Source: Chitinophaga pinensis (GTDB lineage: Bacteria > Bacteroidota > Bacteroidia > UKL13-3). From it: DNA of 64,000 bases. Positions 57,146 to 64,000 of the stretch are shown here, one piece after another; the stretch's first letter is position 1; each line of letters opens with the position of its first letter. The notes beneath the pieces were generated by a model. The model was not told the origin of the DNA. It did not search any database and was given only the letters and a program-made list of their open reading frames with translations. The DNA is taken from the NCBI GenBank assembly GCA_945860865.1, contig CAMARW010000007.1, positions 1 through 64,000 of the forward strand, read 5' to 3'. Both the position numbers and the translations under genes were made by a program.

Positions 57146-58215
57146 TTAGAGTGCTAATTATCAATTCTTCTTTAGAGCGGTCTGGCTTAACTAATGTTAT
57201 TTATAACTTAATTAAATATATAGATTTTAGTAAGATTGAATTGCATATTCTTACGCTTTCTGAAGAAACAACGTTTTCTCGTTATCAAGAGTTTACTGAG
57301 TTTCCAATTCAATTTCATTGCTTGCCACTTGCGGGGTTTAAGCGCTATTTGGGATTAAAAAAATCGGTTCAGCCATTTATAGAAAAAATAGAACCTCATA
57401 TTATTCATACATTCGCATTTAGAGGAGTATTGGCTGCTTATCAATTGGCTGGTAAATACAAGGTGGTATCTACTATCCAAGCCGATTTGGATAAAAATTA
57501 CATAGCAGATTATGGTTTTTTAGTAGGTAAGTTAATGGCAAAAGCAGAGCTATTTATGCTAAGGCGAATGGCTGTAAGAACCGTTTGCTCTTTAGAATTA
57601 ATGCAGTTGTATAAACATATTGGCACCCTTAACTACATTCCTAATGGAGTATGCACCCAAGATTATGATAAGGTAAATAATATTGATAAAGCGAAATATA
57701 AAGAGACCTTGCAACTAAACCAATATGAAAAGATATTTATATCTACTGGAATTTTAAACGAAAGAAAAAATCCTCTTTGTATCATTCGGGCATTTAAGAA
57801 AATTTCGAATGCAACAAATGCCCTTATTATTTTGGGTGACGGCTCTCTGATGGAGGCTTGCAAAGCAGAAATTGGATCTGATATCAATATTTTTTTGCTA
57901 GGCAAAAAAGCAGATGTGCGCATGTATTTAGCCGCGTCTGATGTGTTTATTTCTGCCTCTTGGTCGGAGGGATTGCCCAATGCCTCTCTTGAGGCTGGAT
58001 TTATGGGTTTAAGTTTAGTTTTAAGTAAGATTCTTCCCCATCAAGAAATAGCTACCCAATCTAGCGCCGGGGTGCATTTGTTTAAACCTGGAATTGTGGA
58101 TGATTTAGTAAAAGTGTTGCAACAAGATAATATGGAAGCAGCCCAATTAAACCAACAATTTTCGGCCCAAAGCATGTCTAGGTCCTTCCAAGAATTATAC
58201 GCTAGTTTAGCTTAA
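57142..58215 (+). CDS. Glycosyltransferase, GT4 family
   Basis: A 357-residue GT-B enzyme. The N domain has N-S-S-L-E-R-S-G-L-T-N-V-I-Y-N-L, and the C domain has STGILNERKNP, ALIILGDGSLME and the donor loop SASWSEGLPNASLEAG, the E-x7-E motif of GT4. It should add a hexose-type residue to the repeat unit. Coupled to the preceding GT2 gene by an ATGA overlap. Confidence 0.88.
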   Translation: MIRVLIINSSLERSGLTNVIYNLIKYIDFSKIELHILTLSEETTFSRYQEFTEFPIQFHCLPLAGFKRYLGLKKSVQPFIEKIEPHIIHTFAFRGVLAAYQLAGKYKVVSTIQADLDKNYIADYGFLVGKLMAKAELFMLRRMAVRTVCSLELMQLYKHIGTLNYIPNGVCTQDYDKVNNIDKAKYKETLQLNQYEKIFISTGILNERKNPLCIIRAFKKISNATNALIILGDGSLMEACKAEIGSDINIFLLGKKADVRMYLAASDVFISASWSEGLPNASLEAGFMGLSLVLSKILPHQEIATQSSAGVHLFKPGIVDDLVKVLQQDNMEAAQLNQQFSAQSMSRSFQELYASLA

Positions 58216-58256
58216 TCAACTTATTTTTTTGTAATATCGTATTTCATATTGTATTT

Positions 58257-58823
58257 ATGACCGAAGAAGATTACTTTAATTACCTTAAAACCAGAAGTAA
58301 CAAAGCACTTTTGTATAGAACCAAAATTATTTATCCATACATAGGTAAATATTTACCCGGTAAGGTGTTGGATATTGGCTGTGGTATTGGCGATTATTTG
58401 GGTGTAAATAAAAACAGCGTTGGCATTGATATTAACTCCCACAATGTTAATTATTGCAAACAATTGGGTTTTGATGCACGGAAAATAGAAAACAATGTTT
58501 TTCCTGTTGAGGAGAATGAGTTTGATTCAGCCATTTTAGATAATGTGTTAGAACATTTAACACATCCAGAAATAACCTTAAATGAGGTGCGTAGGGCTTT
58601 AAAAGTAGGTGGTAAATTGCTTTTGGGTGTGCCTGGTGCAAAAGGTTATACCATGGATTCTGACCATAAAAAGTTTTATGATGAAAAAGAAATGCAGCGC
58701 CTATTAACTGCAAATGGATTTATGTCTGTAACCTTTTTATACACGCCTACCTTTTTTAAATCCCATTTTATAAGTGAACGCCTGGGCTCTTATTGCGTTT
58801 ACGGTGTATTTGAAAAACTCTAG
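58257..58823 (+). CDS. SAM-dependent methyltransferase, class I
   Basis: A 188-residue Rossmann methyltransferase of the Methyltransf_11/UbiE-like group. Motif I is VLDIGCGIGDYL (residues 37-48), the acidic residue after strand 2 is in VGIDIN, and motif IV is FDSAILDNVLEHL. In this locus it may methylate a sugar or a lipid-linked intermediate; the acceptor is unknown. Confidence 0.85.
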   Translation: MTEEDYFNYLKTRSNKALLYRTKIIYPYIGKYLPGKVLDIGCGIGDYLGVNKNSVGIDINSHNVNYCKQLGFDARKIENNVFPVEENEFDSAILDNVLEHLTHPEITLNEVRRALKVGGKLLLGVPGAKGYTMDSDHKKFYDEKEMQRLLTANGFMSVTFLYTPTFFKSHFISERLGSYCVYGVFEKL

Positions 58824-58835
58824 TATTATATTATC

Positions 58836-59660
58836 TTGGCATATTCTTCGGCACAAATTAGTTTTTCTTTGGTGGTTTATAATCACAGTTATGAGTCTAT
58901 ACATGAGTTGGTTCAGACCGTATTAGATTTTGAAAACACGCATAGTTTATTTTTAATAGATAATTCGCCCAAAGACAAAATTAGCGTCAATTTGCCCGTT
59001 CATAATAAGCTAAAATATATTTTTAATAATCAGAACTTAGGCTACGGCAAAGCCCATAATGTGGCCATTAAACGCATACTCAATAGTACAGATTACCATT
59101 TGGTATTAAACCCAGATATCGTTTTTGAAGGCAAGGCATTGCATCAAATGCTATTGTTTTTAGAACAACAACCTAATATTGGCTTACTTATGCCAAAAGT
59201 GCTATACGGCAATGGCGAAATACAATATTTATGCAAGCTGTTTCCCACCCCTTTTGATTTAATAATGCGTAGGTTCATACCGGGGTTTTTAAAAAATAAA
59301 TTACAAGCTAGGCTGAACCAATACGAGCTAAAGCATAAGAATTATGATGCACAAATGGAAGTGCCAAATTTGTCGGGTTGCTTTATGTTGCTAAGGGTGG
59401 AGGTGCTTAAAATTGTGGGTTTATTTGATGAGCAATTCTTTATGTATTTAGAAGATACAGATTTAAGCAGGCGCATAAACATGCAGTTTCAAACCATTTA
59501 TTACCCTCAGGTTTCTATTGTTCATCAATATGAAAAGGGCTCGTATAAAAGTTTAAAATTACTGAAATATCATGTTGTTTCTGCCTTTAGGTATTTTAAT
59601 AAATATGGTTGGTTTTTGGATACCGTTAGAACCACTATTAATAAAAGGATGGCATCATGA
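58836..59660 (+). CDS. Glycosyltransferase, GT2 family (rhamnosyltransferase-like)
   Basis: A 274-residue GT-A enzyme with FSLVVYNHS, LIDNSP, NQNLGYGKAHNVAIK and VLNPDIVFEG; this arrangement (N-x-x-G-x-G-x-A-x-N and N-P-D) is typical of WbbL-like rhamnosyltransferases. TAG in frame 15 bp upstream and no ATG before the fold make TTG at 58836 the likely start. The stop overlaps the next gene by four bases. Confidence 0.86.
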   Translation: MAYSSAQISFSLVVYNHSYESIHELVQTVLDFENTHSLFLIDNSPKDKISVNLPVHNKLKYIFNNQNLGYGKAHNVAIKRILNSTDYHLVLNPDIVFEGKALHQMLLFLEQQPNIGLLMPKVLYGNGEIQYLCKLFPTPFDLIMRRFIPGFLKNKLQARLNQYELKHKNYDAQMEVPNLSGCFMLLRVEVLKIVGLFDEQFFMYLEDTDLSRRINMQFQTIYYPQVSIVHQYEKGSYKSLKLLKYHVVSAFRYFNKYGWFLDTVRTTINKRMAS

Positions 59661-60433
59661 AAGTATCTGTAATAACAGCGGTTTTCTCTAACAAAGCTTT
59701 TGTTAAAAATGCTATAGAGTCTGTATTGGCTCAAAAAAATGTAGACATAGAATACATAGTAGTGGATGGAGGCTCAAAAGATGGAACAGTAGAAATAGTA
59801 AAATCTTATGGTACGCGCATACATAAGTTTATCTCTGAACCCGATGAAGGGGTTTATTTTGCCCTAAATAAAGGTATTACAATAGCCACAGGTGATATTA
59901 TTGCACTTTTGCATAGCGATGATTTTTATGCGCATTCTTTTGTTTTATCGCAGGTGGTAGAGGCTTTTGAGAATACTCAATGCGATGCGGTTTACTCCAA
60001 TTTGTATTATGTTAAAAGTAGTAATACCAACAAAATAATTCGCCTGTGGGATTCTGGTGATTACAAAAAAAATGATTTTTATAAAGGTTGGATGCCACCG
60101 CACCCAGCTTTTTTTGCCAAACGCAGCGTTTACCAGCAGTTTGGATCTTTCAATACCTTGCTTAAAAGTGCGGCAGATTATGAGCTTATGTTGCGACTCA
60201 TTTTTAAAAACCAAATACAACTAGAATACATTCCTAAATTCTTTGTAAAAATGCGTACCGGAGGTGCCAGCAATCGCTCTTTATTAAATAGGATAAAGGC
60301 AAATATGGAAGACCGTAAAGCTTGGTATATCAATGGGCTTGAACCTAAATGGTATACCCTAATGTTGAAGCCGCTCATTAAATTATTCCAGTATCGTTTT
60401 TTTAGTTATTTTCGGCCAGATAATATTCATTAA
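59657..60433 (+). CDS. Glycosyltransferase, GT2 family (WcaA-like)
   Basis: A 258-residue GT-A enzyme: VSVITAVFSNKAFVKNAIESVLAQ, VVDGGSKDGT, EPDEGVYFALNKGI and the donor motif LHSDDFY. The EPDxGxYxAxNKG pattern is common in colanic-acid WcaA-type transferases. It is coupled to the preceding gene by ATGA and followed 4 bp later by the RidA-family gene. Confidence 0.88.
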   Translation: MKVSVITAVFSNKAFVKNAIESVLAQKNVDIEYIVVDGGSKDGTVEIVKSYGTRIHKFISEPDEGVYFALNKGITIATGDIIALLHSDDFYAHSFVLSQVVEAFENTQCDAVYSNLYYVKSSNTNKIIRLWDSGDYKKNDFYKGWMPPHPAFFAKRSVYQQFGSFNTLLKSAADYELMLRLIFKNQIQLEYIPKFFVKMRTGGASNRSLLNRIKANMEDRKAWYINGLEPKWYTLMLKPLIKLFQYRFFSYFRPDNIH

Positions 60434-60437
60434 TTTC

Positions 60438-60848
60438 ATGAGCATCCATTCTAACAAAGCCCCAGAACCAGTTGGGCACTATCCACATGCCAAACGTGTT
60501 GGTAATTTATTGTTTCTTTCGGGCGTTGGTCCGCGCGAAAAGGGCACTAAAATTATACCAGGAGTTACCCTAGATGAAACAGGTAATATTGTAAGCTACG
60601 ATATAGAAAAACAGGTGCGCTCTGTGTTCAATAATATCAAAAATATTTTAGAAGATGCTGGAAGTAGCTGGGAAAATATGGTTGATGTGACCGTTTATTT
60701 AACCAATATGAAAGACGATTTTCCAACCTACAATAAGCTATGGGCAGAATATTTTGCCATAGACCCACCGTGCAGAACCACTCTAGAAATAAACTGCTTG
60801 CCAACACCAATTGCCATAGAGTTAAAGGTTATTGCTACCATAGATTGA
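60438..60848 (+). CDS. RidA/YjgF-family protein, 2-aminomuconate deaminase-like
   Basis: A 136-residue member of the RidA (YER057c/UK114) superfamily. The start K-A-P-E-P-V-G-H-Y-P-H-A-K-R-V-G and the core FLSGVGPR and C-R-T-T-L-E-I-N place it close to the 2-aminomuconate deaminase branch rather than canonical RidA; the substrate-binding Arg in CRTT is kept. Known members hydrolyse reactive enamine/imine intermediates. The position between glycosyltransferase and acyltransferase genes is odd; no kynurenine pathway genes are in the window. A role in the sugar pathway, or simply in clearing PLP-enzyme by-products, is inference. Confidence 0.87.
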   Translation: MSIHSNKAPEPVGHYPHAKRVGNLLFLSGVGPREKGTKIIPGVTLDETGNIVSYDIEKQVRSVFNNIKNILEDAGSSWENMVDVTVYLTNMKDDFPTYNKLWAEYFAIDPPCRTTLEINCLPTPIAIELKVIATID

Positions 60849-60858
60849 TCTAGCATAC

Positions 60859-61887
60859 ATGGGTAAAAATAACTTTGATTTCCTGAGATTTGCTTTTGCG
60901 CTCATTGTTGTTTTCTCGCATATAATTGATTTATCGCTTGCGCCAAGTTTGCAATTTTTAAAGCCATTTTTTGATTCACATGTATCTGTTACGGGGTTCT
61001 TTGTAATAAGTGGTTTTTTAATTACTGCTTCCTACCTTCGTTCTTCTTCAATTAGTTCGTATTTTGAAAAACGGGCAAGGCGGTTGTTGCCAGCATATGT
61101 AATGGTAATTGTTTTGTCTGTGCTCATTTTTTCGATATTTACTTCGCTTAGCTTTGGCAGTTATTTTGGCAGTAAACAGCTTTATACATACTTGTTTTCT
61201 AATCTTTTGTTTGTTAATTTTATACAGCCTTGTTTGCCAGGAGTATTTTTAGATAATGCCTATTGTGCGATAAATGGGGCCTTGTGGACAATCAAAGTAG
61301 AAGTTGGATTTTACCTCGTTCTGCCATTGATTTTGTATGGCCTAAAACGAGTTCCTAATAAATTGTTGTATTTGGTGGGTTTGTATGTTTTGGGTTTATT
61401 ATACCAATACGGATTGTCCTATTTAATGGAGGTTTGGCCTGCAAAATCAAATATATTAAATACCTTAAAGCACCAGTTGCCAGGTTACTTAACCTATTTT
61501 ATGGCAGGTATTATACTTTTTCAATACCTAGATTACATCAAACAAAAACGAATGTCTTTGGGTGTAATTGCCTCTCTTGTTTTTGTAGTAGAATATGCTG
61601 CTGGTATTGAAGTATTTAGACCTTTGGCTATGGCGGTTCTCATTGGATGTTTCGCTTTTGGCATTTCGTATTTAAATAACTTTGGCAAGTATGGCGATGT
61701 TTCTTACGGAATATACATACTTCATTTTCCAATTATTCAATGTTTGGTAAGCCTTGGTTTTTTTGAACTTTTTAACCCTTTTATACTATTAATAGCCATT
61801 GTAATTGTAGTAGTGCTTCTTGGTTTTTTATCCTGGCATTTTATAGAAAGCCGGTTTATTAAAAGAAGGTCTCTTCATTTAGGGTAA
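60859..61887 (+). CDS. Membrane acyltransferase, family 3 (OafA-like)
   Basis: A 342-residue protein with about ten spans. The N-terminal D-F-L-R-F-A-F-A-L-I-V-V-F-S-H contains the catalytic His, and FFVISGFLIT and FEKRARRLLPAY are the other family signatures. It transfers acetyl or another acyl group to a surface sugar, matching the decoration step of the polysaccharide. There is no SGNH extension. Last gene of the polysaccharide locus. Confidence 0.9.
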   Translation: MGKNNFDFLRFAFALIVVFSHIIDLSLAPSLQFLKPFFDSHVSVTGFFVISGFLITASYLRSSSISSYFEKRARRLLPAYVMVIVLSVLIFSIFTSLSFGSYFGSKQLYTYLFSNLLFVNFIQPCLPGVFLDNAYCAINGALWTIKVEVGFYLVLPLILYGLKRVPNKLLYLVGLYVLGLLYQYGLSYLMEVWPAKSNILNTLKHQLPGYLTYFMAGIILFQYLDYIKQKRMSLGVIASLVFVVEYAAGIEVFRPLAMAVLIGCFAFGISYLNNFGKYGDVSYGIYILHFPIIQCLVSLGFFELFNPFILLIAIVIVVVLLGFLSWHFIESRFIKRRSLHLG

Positions 61888-61934
61888 ACAAGTGTATTGC
61901 CAATTTTTGCCCTATATTGCAGAAAAAATATATT

Positions 61935-63131
61935 TTGACATTCGACGATTTTCAGTTCAATTACAACCTCATGGATGGTTTAGACGCCATGGGATTTAAC
62001 AAGCCAACACCTATTCAAGAATTGGCTATTCCAGTTATTTTAGCCAACAAAGATTTAATAGCCTGTGCCCAAACAGGTACGGGTAAAACAGCCGCTTATG
62101 TTTTGCCCATTATTGATAAAATTTTAGATTCAGACCATAGCCATTTAAATACATTAATTTTAGCACCAACACGCGAATTAGCGGTTCAAATAGACCAGCA
62201 AGTGCAGGGTTTTAGTTACTATGTGCCGGTTAGCTCCATTGCCATTTATGGTGGCGGAGATGGTGCCATTTGGGATCAGCAAAAGAAAGCTTTAAAAGCG
62301 GGAGCAGATATTATTATTGCCACGCCTGGGCGCCTAATTTCACAGCTTGCCTCGGGAGATATTAAACTAGAGAAATTAGAGCATTTAATTTTAGATGAGG
62401 CCGATAGAATGCTTGATATGGGCTTTTATGATGATATCATTAAGATTATTTCCTATTTGCCAAAAAACCGACAAACCTTATTGTTTTCGGCTACTATGCC
62501 CCCCAAAATTAGAACATTGGCTTCTAAAATTCTAAATCAGCCAGAAGAAATTAGTATAGCCATCTCTAAACCTGCAGCAGGTATTTTACAACAAGCCTAT
62601 TTAACTTATGATGCGCAAAAAATTCCGCTATTGGGCGAAATTTTTAAAGCTACTGCTTATCAAAGTGTAATCATTTTTGCTGGAACCAAAGACCGTGTTA
62701 AAAGTTTACAATTTGAACTAAAACGTATCGGTTTAAAAGCGCGTTCTTTCCATTCAGATTTAGAGCAAAAAGAACGCGAAGATCTTATGAATGAGTTTAG
62801 AAGCAGAAAAGTGCAAGTGTTAATTGGTACCGATATTTTATCACGCGGGATAGATGTAGATGGAATTGATCTGGTGGTAAATTTTGATGTGCCACCCGAT
62901 CCAGAAGATTATGTGCATCGCATTGGAAGAACCGCCCGCGCAGAATCTAAGGGCACTGCCATCACCTTCATTAATGAAAAAGACCAACGCCGTTTTCATG
63001 CCATTGAAACGCTAATAGAAAGAGAAATTCCTAAATTACCTATGCCTTCTTTTTTGGGTGAAGCCCCAATATACTCGCCCAAAACACGCCGGCCTGAACC
63101 TAAACGTGGGTTTAAACCAAAGCGGAAGTAG
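61935..63131 (+). CDS. DEAD-box RNA helicase (RhlE-like)
   Basis: Two TTG codons could start the protein; 61935 gives the family-typical opening TFDDFQFN and 398 residues, 61917 six more. All DEAD-box motifs are seen: Q motif KPTPIQE, AQTGTGKT, PTRELA, TPGRL, LDEADRM, FSAT, and HRIGRTAR. The basic tail (RRPEPKRGFKPKRK) fits RNA binding as in RhlE. It probably remodels RNA in ribosome assembly or cold adaptation. The 47-bp gap before the start contains a TATATTGC box. Confidence 0.92.
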   Translation: MTFDDFQFNYNLMDGLDAMGFNKPTPIQELAIPVILANKDLIACAQTGTGKTAAYVLPIIDKILDSDHSHLNTLILAPTRELAVQIDQQVQGFSYYVPVSSIAIYGGGDGAIWDQQKKALKAGADIIIATPGRLISQLASGDIKLEKLEHLILDEADRMLDMGFYDDIIKIISYLPKNRQTLLFSATMPPKIRTLASKILNQPEEISIAISKPAAGILQQAYLTYDAQKIPLLGEIFKATAYQSVIIFAGTKDRVKSLQFELKRIGLKARSFHSDLEQKEREDLMNEFRSRKVQVLIGTDILSRGIDVDGIDLVVNFDVPPDPEDYVHRIGRTARAESKGTAITFINEKDQRRFHAIETLIEREIPKLPMPSFLGEAPIYSPKTRRPEPKRGFKPKRK

Positions 63132-63138
63132 GAGTTAT

Positions 63139-63167
63139 TAATTACGAATTATAAATTACGAATTACG
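63139..63167 (+). repeat. Short AT-rich direct repeat (AATTACGAATTA)
   Basis: TAATTACGAATTATAAATTACGAATTACG contains two and a half copies of a self-complementary-looking AATTACGAATT unit. Such repeats are common in Bacteroidota intergenic DNA. No function claimed. Confidence 0.5.
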
Positions 63168-63191
63168 GGTTTATATATTAAAGACTAAAAA

Positions 63192-64000
63192 ATGAAATAT
63201 CAATTATTTGGACATACAGGTTTACGTGTTTCTGAGCTTTGTTTAGGAACTATGGGTTTTGGCACAGAAAACGGTTGGGGTGCAGATTTTAATACTAGCA
63301 AAGAGGTGTTTGATGCTTATGCAAACGCAGGTGGAAATTTTTTAGATACTGCCAATATTTATACGCAAGGAACCTCTGAAAAGTTTTTGGGAGAATTTAT
63401 TGGTTCAGACCGCGACCATTATGTGGTGGCTACTAAATATTCATTGAAGGATAGAAATGGCGACCCAAACTATGCGGGTAACCATAGGAAAAACATGGTA
63501 CGATCTGTACAAGAGAGCTTAAAGCGCCTGCAAACAGATTATATAGATGTTTTGTGGTTGCATATTTGGGATTTTACTACGCATCCAGAAGAAGTTTTGT
63601 TGGCCATGAACGATTTAATTTCCAAAGGTTTGGTGCATTATATTGGTATAAGCGATACGCCCGCATGGCGTGTGGCGCAGGCTAATACAATAGCCGAATT
63701 AAGGGGATGGAACAGATTTGGCGGGCTACAAGTAGAATACAGTTTAATTAACAGAACGGCTGAGCGCGATTTGCTGCCTGTTGCTAAAGCCTTGAACCTT
63801 ACCTTAACTCCTTGGGCACCATTGGCTGGAGGGGCATTAACAGGAAAATATATCAAAGGAGATAAGGGCCGCTTGCTAGAAAATTCTAAAAGATTAAACG
63901 AGCGAAATACCCAAATCGCCCAAAAAGTAATGGCGGTTGCAGAAGCCATGGAATGTACGCCTGCGCAAGTTGCCCTAAAATGGGCCATACAGAGAAACCA
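63192..64000 (+). CDS. Aldo/keto reductase, truncated at the window end
   Basis: This gene is missing from the ORF track because it has no stop before the edge; 269 codons are visible, probably over 80% of the protein. It opens MKYQLFGHTGLRVSELCLGTMGFG. The catalytic tetrad is Asp52 and Tyr57 (FLDTANIY), Lys82 (VATKY) and His124 (VLWLH), as in NADPH-dependent AKRs of the YajO/Gfo-like group. EYSLINRTAERDLLP and LTPWAPLAGGALTGKY follow as expected. Substrate unknown. Confidence 0.92.
   Translation, partial: MKYQLFGHTGLRVSELCLGTMGFGTENGWGADFNTSKEVFDAYANAGGNFLDTANIYTQGTSEKFLGEFIGSDRDHYVVATKYSLKDRNGDPNYAGNHRKNMVRSVQESLKRLQTDYIDVLWLHIWDFTTHPEEVLLAMNDLISKGLVHYIGISDTPAWRVAQANTIAELRGWNRFGGLQVEYSLINRTAERDLLPVAKALNLTLTPWAPLAGGALTGKYIKGDKGRLLENSKRLNERNTQIAQKVMAVAEAMECTPAQVALKWAIQRN

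Larger units (their letters stand above)
1597..63118. repeat. Dispersed 10-bp palindrome GGTTYRAACC (eleven copies)
   Basis: Copies begin at 1597, 9983, 19278, 23477, 26074, 29651, 34248, 36429, 41431, 47090 and 63109. All eleven lie inside genes, but in different codon phases (Gly-Leu-Asn, Gly-Ser-Asn, Val-Gln-Thr, Phe-Glu-Pro), so they are not one repeated peptide. About ten further sites differ at one base, for example GGCTTGAACC near 27739 and 60337. I found them by eye and may have missed some. The entry spans the first to the last copy; it is not one continuous element. Confidence 0.7.

Noticed and set aside
46758-61887. Polysaccharide locus as a novel defence or secretion system
   Set aside because: Each core gene matches a known Wzx/Wzy-pathway role; nothing in it points to nucleases, effectors or immunity.
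63638-63988. 116-residue - strand ORF near the right edge
   Set aside because: It lies antisense within the clear aldo/keto reductase that the ORF track omitted because it runs off the window.

Overview
The window reads as chromosomal DNA of a free-living member of the Bacteroidota. It is AT-rich. Signs of the phylum are a type IX secretion C-terminal sorting domain on a secreted hydrolase, a small TonB-dependent receptor with a carboxypeptidase-like N-terminal domain, a long acidic extension on ribosomal protein S16, -7 promoter boxes of the TAnnTTTG type, few Shine-Dalgarno sites, several TTG starts, and a MurA with Asp in place of the usual active-site Cys. I cannot place it to genus. No rRNA, tRNA, CRISPR array, prophage or insertion sequence was seen.

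Region 1 (1-14.4 kb) is mostly housekeeping: a DUF58 protein, a membrane GT-C-like protein, thioredoxin, DNA polymerase III alpha, a secreted serine hydrolase with a sorting domain, a self-regulated Fic protein, LysA, an HtrA/Deg protease, an unknown one-span membrane protein, and DapF. LysA and DapF both serve the diaminopimelate/lysine branch. Region 2 (14.4-29 kb, all +) holds a SNF2-type ATPase, an acyl-CoA carboxylase beta subunit, a DUF4139 secreted protein, a GH3-family enzyme, Dxr (MEP isoprenoid pathway), the intramembrane protease RseP, PurB, a lipoprotein, and RpsP-RimM (ribosome assembly).

Region 3 (29-46.6 kb, mostly -) has an MFS carrier plus an ABC-2 exporter pair, DnaJ and GrpE (co-chaperones of DnaK), a redoxin-fold protein without the CxxC, MurA, an outer-membrane barrel coupled to a 1039-residue TPR protein, a PAP2 phosphatase coupled to an ArnT-like GT39 glycosyltransferase, and a TonB-dependent receptor.

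Region 4 (46.7-61.9 kb) is a Wzx/Wzy-type surface polysaccharide locus. It has a Wza-like SLBB export protein, a Wzz-like chain-length protein, Wzx flippase, a Wzy-like polymerase, five glycosyltransferases, a methyltransferase and an acyltransferase. An inverted three-gene cassette (ketoisomerase, acetyltransferase, aminotransferase) should make a dTDP-3-acetamido-3,6-dideoxyhexose (Fuc3NAc or Qui3NAc) from dTDP-4-keto-6-deoxyglucose. The initiating phosphoglycosyltransferase and RmlA/RmlB are not in the window. A RidA-family deaminase sits among these genes. The window ends with a DEAD-box RNA helicase and a truncated aldo/keto reductase.

The most unexpected signal is not a gene: the 10-bp palindrome GGTTYRAACC occurs at least eleven times, in several reading frames and on both coding strands, where base composition predicts well under one copy. 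Other points of note are the Fic promoter with an inverted repeat over its -7 box, MurA Cys-to-Asp, the cysteine-less redoxin, and a hairpin-like element translated within the N terminus of the large TPR protein. I found no clearly new multi-gene defence or mobile system.
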